From the NCBI GenBank assembly GCA_022825725.1, contig JAJDWE010000024.1, forward strand, positions 1-52,276: a stretch of DNA of 52,276 bases. The letters run 5' to 3'. Each line of letters starts with the position of its first letter. Position 1 is the first letter of the stretch. The translations under genes and the position numbers were made by a program. Shown here piece after piece: positions 7,537-14,015 of this stretch. The notes under the pieces were generated by a model. It was given only the letters and a program-made list of their open reading frames with translations, was not told where the DNA came from and ran no database searches. The stretch is from Gemmatimonadota bacterium (GTDB lineage Bacteria > Gemmatimonadota > Gemmatimonadetes > Palauibacterales > Palauibacteraceae).

Positions 7537-8172
7537 ATGATGCGTTTCGCGGTGCTGATCGATGGCGAGTTCATGCGGTACAGGATGCAGGAAAAGTTGG
7601 GCCAATTCCCCGAAAGAGGAGATTTCGAGAAGTTCTGCACGGGCCTTGTGGCCAGGTATCATTCGGCGTCAGAAGGCTATGCTGCGGGGAAGCCCGCGCC
7701 ACCACGTGGAGCGTCACACTTGTACCGCATCTTCTTCTACACAGCGAACCCTGAAGTTGAAGATTCGAGGCATGCACCAACAGATGTTGAACCGGCCCGT
7801 CGGTTGATCGCGGACCTGGAACGAGAATCCAACGTAGCGGTTCGACGTGGCACTTTGACGTTTCGGGGGTGGAAGCTCCGGCCCGGAGTTATCAAGCGCG
7901 AAGTCCCGGCTGACAAGTCCATCAAGATCCAAGGATCAAAGATCAAGCGTAATTTCAAGCAGAAGGGCGTCGACATGTTGATCGGACTGGACATCGCGAC
8001 GTTAGCCCTGAAACGGTTGGTCAGCGACATCGTTGTCGTTACGGGCGATCTCGACATCGTTCCCGCCTTCAAGCTGGCCCGAACGGAAGGTCTTCGAGTT
8101 TATGTGGACATGATGGGGAGTGAATCGGTAAGTGAGAAACTCCGAATTCACTCCGATTGTGTGCTAGGTTGA
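7537..8172 (+). CDS. NYN-domain (LabA/DUF88-like) putative ribonuclease, paralogue 2
   Basis: A 211-residue NYN/PIN-like protein, the same length as the paralogue at 684-1319. Acidic site residues are kept: Asp9 in LIDGEF, Asp146 and Asp152 in KGVDMLIGLDIA, Asp171 and Asp173 in VTGDLD. Shared blocks include HLYRIFFYTA/DLYRIFYYTA, NVAVRRG, FRGWKLRP and FKQKGVDM; the region 70-95 and the C-terminus diverge. The frame is open back to 7309, but AAGGAG (7526-7531) and the leader RNA place the start at ATG 7537 (or 7540). Composition is less GC-rich than most neighbours. As for paralogue 1, a ribonuclease controlled by its leader is the best reading; the target is unknown. Confidence 0.87.
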   Translation: MMRFAVLIDGEFMRYRMQEKLGQFPERGDFEKFCTGLVARYHSASEGYAAGKPAPPRGASHLYRIFFYTANPEVEDSRHAPTDVEPARRLIADLERESNVAVRRGTLTFRGWKLRPGVIKREVPADKSIKIQGSKIKRNFKQKGVDMLIGLDIATLALKRLVSDIVVVTGDLDIVPAFKLARTEGLRVYVDMMGSESVSEKLRIHSDCVLG

Positions 8173-8425
8173 GCACAAGTTCGGCAATCGCCTGACATCC
8201 GGCCTCGCCGAGGGCAGCGCTCCAGGCGCGGCCGTCCCACCTTCGTCTTCCGGTGCTCGTTCTCCCGACATCCCACCCGCCTCGCGCCCTCCTCTGCAGC
8301 GTGGAGCGCAGCACATGCCCTGACCTCGTAGAATCGTTCCCCTCGCTGCACACCGCCCGTCGATTCCCGTACTCGGGAGCACTCGGCGGGTGACCCTGAA
8401 CTCAGCTCATGAGGAGAGTGCATAT

Positions 8426-9079
8426 ATGAGAGTCCGTCTTGCCCTGCTGGGCCTTTTGACTTCGGTCCTGGCGGGGTGCGCGAGCATTCCGAACGAAGCG
8501 CCGGAGTTGTCGCAGGCCCTCGGCCAGCGCCTCAGGGCTCTAGAGAACGCCAACATCACGCTCCTGCAGCGGTACTTCGATCTCAAGCGCCGTGAGGTCG
8601 ACCGCTTCATCGACGATACGTTCGTGCCGGAGTTCGCCCGGACGATCTTCAGCAGGCGGGACGTCGCCGCGGAGTGGCGCCGCATCGTCGAGAGCGACAG
8701 CGAGGCCGAGCGCGTCCGGTTTCTGGTCGACGCCGGGCCGGCGCTGCAGCAGGAGATCAACCGGATGCGCGTCGAGCTCGTGGCGCCGCTCGATGAACTG
8801 GAGCGTCTCATCCGCCGGAGCATCGAGCGGGAGTACGACGAGGCGGCGGCGATCAACAACACGCTCACCAGCTTCCTCTGGTCGGCGGCCGAGGTCGCCG
8901 AGAACCGTGACCGCTTTCTCGAGGCCGCGGGTGTGACGGAAGACCGGGTCTACGGGGTGATCGACGGGGTCGACAATGCCGTGTCGAGCCTCCGCGCGGG
9001 TGTGGACGACGCCGCCGAGTATCTACGCAGGATCGAAGCGGCCAAGGCGATCATCACGGGCACGGAACCGAATGAATAG
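8426..9079 (+). CDS. predicted lipoprotein with long helices, function unknown
   Basis: The 217-residue product starts MRVRLALLGLLTSVLAGC, a lipoprotein signal with Cys18 as the predicted lipidation site. The mature part is almost entirely charged helix with coiled-coil character (RLRALENANITLLQRYFDL, later ELERLIRRSIEREYDEAAA), with no enzymatic motif seen. GAGGAGAG before 8426 supports this start over 8390. It is followed after 10 bases by a small protein gene and then an exported arginase-family gene, so all three are probably one transcript acting at the cell envelope. Confidence 0.8.
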   Translation: MRVRLALLGLLTSVLAGCASIPNEAPELSQALGQRLRALENANITLLQRYFDLKRREVDRFIDDTFVPEFARTIFSRRDVAAEWRRIVESDSEAERVRFLVDAGPALQQEINRMRVELVAPLDELERLIRRSIEREYDEAAAINNTLTSFLWSAAEVAENRDRFLEAAGVTEDRVYGVIDGVDNAVSSLRAGVDDAAEYLRRIEAAKAIITGTEPNE

Positions 9080-9089
9080 GAGAACGAGC

Positions 9090-9350
9090 ATGGGCCTGAA
9101 CTGGAGCGAGATCGCCGCGGAGGCCAGGCAGGAGACCGCGCGTGACCTGGCCGGCGACATCTCGTCGCTGACCACGATGACGGATCGCGAGATCAACGAA
9201 CTCTTCCCGAAACCCGGCGACAAACAGCGGCTGGCGGAGCTGATGGAGATCGTGAACGGCGCCGGCTCGCGCAACGAGAAGATCAACGGCATCGTCGACA
9301 ACATCGAGGACCTGGCTGGCGTGATCCTGAAGGTCGTCGCAAAAATATAG
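9090..9350 (+). CDS. small acidic/helical protein, function unknown
   Basis: An 86-residue protein beginning MGLNWSEIAAEARQE, with AGGAG upstream. It is soluble, helical and ends IVDNIEDLAGVILKVVAKI. No motif is recognised. The centre (TTMTDREINELFPKPGDK) looks like a conserved loop. It sits between the helical lipoprotein and the arginase-like gene with gaps of 10 and 2 bases, so translation is likely coupled. It may be a cytoplasmic partner of the lipoprotein. Confidence 0.7.
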   Translation: MGLNWSEIAAEARQETARDLAGDISSLTTMTDREINELFPKPGDKQRLAELMEIVNGAGSRNEKINGIVDNIEDLAGVILKVVAKI

Positions 9351-9352
9351 CC

Positions 9353-10606
9353 ATGAAATTCGACCCATCTGCCACCGCCCTCGTCCTCTGCGGCCTGCTG
9401 CTGGCTGCCTGCGAGGTTCCACCGCCGGAAGAGGCCGAGGTCGCGCCCTTTGAGACGCCGGCCGACACCGTAGCCGCGGCTGCAGCCGACACCGGCGAAG
9501 CCGCCGCAGAACGGGAGCCTCTCCCGGCCGACTCCGCCATCATCCGGCTCGACGCGAGCGACCCCAACCTCGCGGTGTGGCGCGACCGCGACATCTCCGG
9601 GGATCCGCCTCGGGAACCCGGACCCATCGAGGTCGGATCCGTCCTCACCTTCTTCGGGCTGCCGATCGCGCGTACGACCGAGGACCTCGTCGCGGGCGAG
9701 GTCGAAATCGCCTTCCTGGGGGCCCCGGTCGACATGGGGGTGGGGTTCCGCGGGGCGGGCGAGGGACCGACCGCGCTCCGCGCCATGCGGCGCAGCGTGG
9801 GCAGCATGGAGACGATGATCTCGTGGCGGAGCGAACTCACGGCGGTCGATTACGGCAACGCGCCCATCGACAACCTGAGCGTGGAGCGCAGCATGCCGCC
9901 GATCCGCCGCATGGTGCGCGAGATCGCGGAGACCGGGGCCATCCCCGTGATCATCGGGGGAGACCACTCGATCGAGTTCGCCAACGTGGCGGGACTCGCG
10001 GACGTGTACGGCAAGGAGAACGTCGGCGTCATCCACTTCGACGCGCACTACGATGCGGGGGACGCCCGGCACGGCCACCTGATCTCGCACGCGCAGCCGG
10101 TGCGTCGCCTCATCGATGAAGGTCACATCCTCGGCCGGAACTTCATCCAGGTGGGGCTGCGGGGCAGCTGGCCGGGGCCGGAGGGGTTCGAGTGGATGCG
10201 GGAGAACGGCCTCCGGTACCACACGATGGCCGAGATCGACCGGGACGGCTGGACGAACGTCATGCGGGAGGTGCTCGACCAGGCGAACGAGGGTCCGGAA
10301 TACCTTCACATCTCCTTCGACGTGGACGTCATGGATCCGGCCTACACCTCGGGAACGGGGACGCCGGTGCCGGGAGGACTGACGCCCCGGGAGGTGTTCT
10401 ACATGGTCCGCGGGCTCTGCTCGGAGAACAACGTGGTGGGCTTCGACCTCGTCGAACTCAACCCGCTCGTCGACCCCGGCTACACGACCGTGCTGAACGC
10501 CAAGCAGATCGTCGACGAGTGCATGACGGGGATCGCCCTCCGGAAGCTCGGCCTCGGAAACCGCGACTACCTGAGCCCCCTGACGCGCAGCGACGGCCGC
10601 CGGTAG
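9353..10606 (+). CDS. arginase/agmatinase-family lipoprotein
   Basis: A ureohydrolase-fold protein of 417 residues. MKFDPSATALVLCGLLLAAC is a lipoprotein signal (Cys20), followed by an ~80-residue Ala/Glu/Pro-rich linker, then the catalytic domain. Both-manganese-site motifs are intact: IIGGDHSIEF, HFDAHYDAGD and SFDVDVMDPAY followed by TGTPVPGG. Family members hydrolyse agmatine, arginine or related guanidino compounds to urea and an amine. Most are cytoplasmic, so export with a lipid anchor is unusual and suggests action on periplasmic or extracellular substrates. It is last in a three-gene operon and convergent with the serpin gene, 13 bases apart. Confidence 0.9.
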   Translation: MKFDPSATALVLCGLLLAACEVPPPEEAEVAPFETPADTVAAAAADTGEAAAEREPLPADSAIIRLDASDPNLAVWRDRDISGDPPREPGPIEVGSVLTFFGLPIARTTEDLVAGEVEIAFLGAPVDMGVGFRGAGEGPTALRAMRRSVGSMETMISWRSELTAVDYGNAPIDNLSVERSMPPIRRMVREIAETGAIPVIIGGDHSIEFANVAGLADVYGKENVGVIHFDAHYDAGDARHGHLISHAQPVRRLIDEGHILGRNFIQVGLRGSWPGPEGFEWMRENGLRYHTMAEIDRDGWTNVMREVLDQANEGPEYLHISFDVDVMDPAYTSGTGTPVPGGLTPREVFYMVRGLCSENNVVGFDLVELNPLVDPGYTTVLNAKQIVDECMTGIALRKLGLGNRDYLSPLTRSDGRR

Positions 10607-10619
10607 CCGCGGGGCGCCG

Positions 10620-11867
10620 TCAGCCCTCCGGTGGGGTCGCGAGCTTGCCGGCGAAGAGGATGGTGCCGGAGAGGCGTTCCCGAATGAAGAAGAGGAAGGG
10701 ACGGTCGGCGCGAAATACGAGGCCGGCGCTTTCGACGACCGTGACCACCGTGGCGGCGGCCGCCTCCGTTCCCTCCTCGTTGACGTCCACCCAGGACTTC
10801 TGTTTCACCTCGGAGATCCACACGTTGGCCGGCGAGAGCCTTGAGAAATCCGCCGCGGGACTGAACGCGTCGACCATGCCCAGGGCGTGGAGGTCGTCGT
10901 TGAGCGTGCGTTCGTAGGCCATCCGGAAGCGGGGCAGAGAGACCCACAGATCCGTATCGCGGAAGCCCGCGGCGATGTCGTCCCATTCCGCGGCGTCCAG
11001 CGATGCCGCGAGGTCGTCCACCGTTACGCCGTGCTGCGGAAGGAGAAGGGTCATCGAGAACGCGCGGCCCCCGTACGGGAGGTCCACGGCCTGGAATCGG
11101 TCGTTCTCCTGGTAGGGGAGATCCGTCTCGAGCGTCATGAGTGGCACGGTTCGGGTGGAGCCGTCGTCCAGATGGAAGGGTGCGGCCCGGGTGTCGGACG
11201 GATCGAACTGGAGGGTCCACGAACCCTTGAAGTAGATCGCGTTGATCAGGTACATGATGACGGCGCTCGGAATCGCCTCCGGAACGATGTCCTCGATCCG
11301 CCCGCGTGTCGCGTCGCTCACCCACTCGTTGATCCGCGCCGGCGCCGAAGGATTCGCGAAATCGAGTTCCGCCACCTCGGCGCCGAAAGCCTCCCGCACG
11401 GCGTCCAGGAAGTCCGCGTGCACCGGGAAGCCCTGCCGTGTCCACACGGAGTTCCCGATCGCGGTCTCGACGGAGGGATCGAGCCCGACGAGGAGTTCGA
11501 GCAGGGACTTGTAGGAGGCGTTGATCTCTTCCTCGGTGAGGCTCCCGAACTCGAGCGCGTCGCGCATCTGGTTCCAGGTCTCGCCCGCCGCCCCGTTCAT
11601 GGTCATTCCGAGCGCCATCGACGCGGAGAGCGGCGACAGGAAGAGGTTGTCGCCGGGGCGGTTCGCCTGCGCGAGGAGATCGAAGGCGAAGCGGTTGCTC
11701 GCCGCGATGACCTCGACCTCGGCCGCGGTCAGGGCGCGCGGCAGTTCGGTGATCTCCTCCACGCCGTCCGACGGACCGGTGAACGATTCCCCGCACCCGG
11801 CGGGAGCCAACAGAACCGGAGCGAACACCAACAGGAGAAGGGCCCCTGAGCGCTTAAGCCTGGTCAT
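10620..11867 (-). CDS. serpin (serine protease inhibitor) lipoprotein
   Basis: The 415-residue product begins MTRLKRSGALLLLVF and has a lipoprotein signal ending LAPAGC. The rest is a full serpin fold: NRFAFDLLAQANRPGDNLF at the N-terminal helix, NAIYFKGSWTLQFD in the breach/shutter region, and a C-terminal FFIRERLSGTILFAGKL. The reactive-centre hinge reads EGTEAAAATVV, small residues typical of inhibitory serpins that can insert as a strand. It should trap host, prey or own extracellular serine proteases at the cell surface. An in-frame extension to 12083 is non-hydrophobic and disregarded. Confidence 0.92.
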   Translation of the reverse strand: MTRLKRSGALLLLVFAPVLLAPAGCGESFTGPSDGVEEITELPRALTAAEVEVIAASNRFAFDLLAQANRPGDNLFLSPLSASMALGMTMNGAAGETWNQMRDALEFGSLTEEEINASYKSLLELLVGLDPSVETAIGNSVWTRQGFPVHADFLDAVREAFGAEVAELDFANPSAPARINEWVSDATRGRIEDIVPEAIPSAVIMYLINAIYFKGSWTLQFDPSDTRAAPFHLDDGSTRTVPLMTLETDLPYQENDRFQAVDLPYGGRAFSMTLLLPQHGVTVDDLAASLDAAEWDDIAAGFRDTDLWVSLPRFRMAYERTLNDDLHALGMVDAFSPAADFSRLSPANVWISEVKQKSWVDVNEEGTEAAAATVVTVVESAGLVFRADRPFLFFIRERLSGTILFAGKLATPPEG

Positions 11868-12010
11868 TCGCGGGCCTCGGTCGCCTGGTGAACGGCTTCC
11901 CGGCACGGAGCCGGCGTACAGAGAGGAAACGACTCGGCAGCGTTGCAGGTGACAGACCCGAGCGCCTCTCGGTCCCATCCCCCCGAGGCGGCCGCGGGCT
12001 GAGCGGCCGG

Positions 12011-12442
12011 CTAGGCGCGCAGCTTCCGCGATCCGAGCCAGACGCCGACGACCCCGATCACCGGGTTGAGCCAGGTGAGCCATGCCGGCTGGCTGGCGCT
12101 CATGGTCGCCTCCAGCATCGACACGTCATCGGGGCGCGGTCCCGTCGCCACCTCCACCGGCATCAGGGCCGATACCACTCCGAGCACGATCATCATGCCG
12201 ATCAGGATCATGGCGCCCTTGGCATCATGCGCGACCCTGGCACAGACTCGTCCGCCGATGTACGCCCCCGCGAACCCCATCACGATCGAGAAGAATACCC
12301 AGCTGCCGGCTACCTCCCACGTACCCGGCTGGAAGGCGCGCGAGGGGCCCAGCGCCAGCCACACAACCGACGAGAGCGCGAAGAGCACGGCGACGATGGC
12401 GATGTAGCCGACGATCGCGGCAAGAATGTTCCTGAGCATCAT
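12011..12442 (-). CDS. four-helix membrane protein, function unknown
   Basis: The 143-residue protein has about four transmembrane segments: NILAAIVGYIAIVAVLFAL, WVFFSIVMGFAGAYIGG, MILIGMMIVLGVVSAL and WLNPVIGVVGVWLG. Between the last two lies a polar stretch with PRPDD. No family is recognised with certainty. GGAGG precedes a double ATGATG start (12442 or 12439) that overlaps the stop of the upstream PH-like gene. It is the last gene of an overlapping operon that begins with higB-higA. Confidence 0.75.
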   Translation of the reverse strand: MMLRNILAAIVGYIAIVAVLFALSSVVWLALGPSRAFQPGTWEVAGSWVFFSIVMGFAGAYIGGRVCARVAHDAKGAMILIGMMIVLGVVSALMPVEVATGPRPDDVSMLEATMSASQPAWLTWLNPVIGVVGVWLGSRKLRA

Positions 12443-12975
12443 GTTCCTCCCTGAAGTTCGGCGTCGCCCGGAGAGACGGCACGGCGCGCCGGAGGGGCCA
12501 ATCGTTCGTTGTCGGCAGAGTCTGTCGGCAGGCGCGCCACGGCCAGCGACAGTTCCGCCGCGAACTCTTCGGCAATGAGCCGATCCGCGCGCTTGACCCG
12601 CAGAACCAGCTTGGCGGGGTGTTTCAGCTTGAGCCCCTGCTCACCCGCGATCTTCTCGAACGCCAGCAGGTCCGAAGCCGCGATCACCAGCCTGGGGCCC
12701 CCGATGTGCCACCAGCGGCGGGGAGGCACGGCCACGCCCGCCACCTTGGCGAGCGGGATCACGATTTCGCGTACGGGCTCGATCGTCTCGTTCGTCTCCC
12801 AGGTGTCGCCCATCTTCTCGGTTTGCACGGCGAGCCGCCACTGAACGACCAGCTGATCCGCTTCCAGACGCACGAGGCCATGGGCGGTCTCGGTCGTCGA
12901 CTCGTAGCCACCATGCGCATCCCAGAGGTCGGAGCTGCGCTTCAGCGTGAACGGGACGGCGGAGAAGCTGGTCAC
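12439..12975 (-). CDS. PH-like domain protein, function unknown
   Basis: A 178-residue soluble protein starting at GTG 12975, overlapping by four bases (GTGA) the stop of the FitA-like ORF. The middle suggests a PH-like beta-barrel: REIVIPLAKVAGVAVPPRRW, then GPRLVIAASDLLAFEKI and KLVLRVKRADRLIAEEFAAEL. That is a fold-level guess from the alternation of strands and the final helix. The C-terminal ~25 residues are disordered. Overlap with both neighbours implies cotranslation with the antitoxin upstream and the membrane protein downstream. Confidence 0.65.
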   Translation of the reverse strand: MTSFSAVPFTLKRSSDLWDAHGGYESTTETAHGLVRLEADQLVVQWRLAVQTEKMGDTWETNETIEPVREIVIPLAKVAGVAVPPRRWWHIGGPRLVIAASDLLAFEKIAGEQGLKLKHPAKLVLRVKRADRLIAEEFAAELSLAVARLPTDSADNERLAPPARRAVSPGDAELQGGT

Positions 12976-13094
12976 CGAAGGAGCGTACGCAGGATGATAC
13001 GCGTCTCCTCCATCGAATGATGATGCTCGGCGGCGCGGACGCGAAGGCGCGCCTTTAGGTCGTCATCGAGGTGGCGAATCGTGATGCTAGCCAA
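12972..13094 (-). CDS. short FitA/VapB-type antitoxin-like ORF
   Basis: A 40-residue ORF with a TTG start overlapping the end of higA (TTGGCTAG). The sequence ASITIRHLDDDLKARLRVRA then EHHHSMEETRIILRTLLR is the ribbon-helix-helix module of FitA/StbC/VapB antitoxins. It is half the usual length and lacks two residues in the SMEEEARxILR helix, so the toxin-binding tail is gone. Its stop overlaps the next start by four bases, so it may be kept as a translational relay or as an extra DNA-binding subunit. No PIN toxin follows. Confidence 0.5.
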   Translation of the reverse strand: MASITIRHLDDDLKARLRVRAAEHHHSMEETRIILRTLLR

Positions 13095-13392
13095 CCGCTT
13101 GCCGCGGCGTGACTTGCTCGGCGATCTGGCGACCCGCCTCGATCTCCGCCCGGCGAAGCTCCCAGGTCTTCTGAAGGTTCAACCAGAGCTGCGGCGTCGT
13201 CCCGAAGTACCTGGCCAACCGCAACGCGGTATCGGCGGTCACGCCGCGCTGGCCGTTGAGGATCATGGTTACCCGGTTGACCGGCACGCCGAGCGCCTTT
13301 GACAGCGCGTTGGCCGACAACCCGAGTTCTTCGAGTTCTTCGCGCAAGATTTCACCCGGGTGCACCGGTCTCATGCCGCTTCTCACGTTCAT
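13087..13392 (-). CDS. higA: HigA-type antitoxin, XRE helix-turn-helix
   Basis: The ~101-residue protein contains the HigA signature MRPVHPGEILREELEELGLS followed by a helix-turn-helix (NALSKALGVPVNRVTMILNG) and TALRLARYFGTTPQLWLNLQ. HigA neutralises the HigB endoribonuclease and represses its own operon. GAGGGG upstream favours ATG 13392 over GTG 13401. It follows higB with the toxin-first order typical of this family and overlaps the downstream FitA-like ORF. Confidence 0.9.
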   Translation of the reverse strand: MNVRSGMRPVHPGEILREELEELGLSANALSKALGVPVNRVTMILNGQRGVTADTALRLARYFGTTPQLWLNLQKTWELRRAEIEAGRQIAEQVTPRQAVG

Positions 13393-13404
13393 CTCACACA
13401 CCCC

Positions 13405-13683
13405 TCAATGATAATCCACGATCTCGACCTCGTATGGCCCGTCGTCGGTCCAACGGAAGCAGATACGCCACTGCGCGTTGATCCGAATACTGTGCTGGCC
13501 TGCGCGGTTGCCTCGCAGTGTTTCCAGTCGGTTGCTCCGTAGGGCCGCCAAGTCGCCGAGCGTTTCTGCGCTGTCAAGCAGGGTCAGTCGGCGCACGGCT
13601 TGGTCCGAGAACCCCTGGAACGCCGAGACGCGCCGCCCCTCGAAGAAACGCCGCGTTCTCCGGTCCTTGAAGCTTCGTATCAT
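13405..13683 (-). CDS. higB: HigB-type toxin, RelE-superfamily mRNA interferase
   Basis: A 92-residue basic protein: MIRSFKDRRTRRFFEGRRV at the N-terminus, then RLTLLDSAETLGDLAALRSN and the closing block HSIRINAQWRICFRW followed by VEIVDYH. These are the core motifs of HigB, which cuts mRNA in the ribosomal A site. The basic catalytic residues are present. It leads an overlapping operon with higA. GGAG lies just upstream of the ATG. Confidence 0.92.
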   Translation of the reverse strand: MIRSFKDRRTRRFFEGRRVSAFQGFSDQAVRRLTLLDSAETLGDLAALRSNRLETLRGNRAGQHSIRINAQWRICFRWTDDGPYEVEIVDYH

Positions 13684-13691
13684 GTACTCCG

Positions 13692-13720
13692 ATTCTATGC
13701 TCTGTTACGATGTACGTAAA
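13692..13720 (-). promoter_or_regulatory. possible higBA promoter
   Basis: On the minus strand TTTACG (13715-13720) and TAGAAT (13692-13697) are separated by exactly 17 bases. The predicted start of transcription falls only about two bases before the higB ATG, leaving almost no leader. Either the mRNA is nearly leaderless or the real promoter is shifted. Confidence 0.35.
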
Positions 13721-13764
13721 GGGATGTGACTGGCTGCGGGGCAGCGGCTGGGAGCGGACGACTG

Positions 13765-13965
13765 ATGCACAAGTACGAGATCATTCTCTACTGGAGCAAC
13801 GAAGATCAAGTTTTGGTCGCCGAGGCGCCTGAACTGCCCGGGTGCATGGCGCACGGAGACGATCAAGAGACCGCGTTGAGCAACATCAAGGATGCAATGC
13901 AGTTCTGGGTCGACAGGGCACAGGAGTTAGGACGACCCGTGCCGAGCCCAAGGGCGAGCGCCTGA
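13765..13965 (+). CDS. orphan HicB-family protein
   Basis: A 66-residue protein beginning MHKYEIILYWSNEDQVLVAE and continuing APELPGCMAHGDDQETALSN, then a helix IKDAMQFWVDRAQELGRPVP. This is the compact HicB fold without a C-terminal DNA-binding domain. No hicA ORF sits beside it. It could regulate a HicA elsewhere, be a stand-alone member, or be the remnant of a pair. It lies divergent to higB and convergent with the TonB receptor gene. Confidence 0.8.
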   Translation: MHKYEIILYWSNEDQVLVAEAPELPGCMAHGDDQETALSNIKDAMQFWVDRAQELGRPVPSPRASA

Positions 13966-14015
13966 TGTTGGCTTAACCGGCCAGGACACCCCCGCCACCG
14001 CCAGCTCCAACCATC

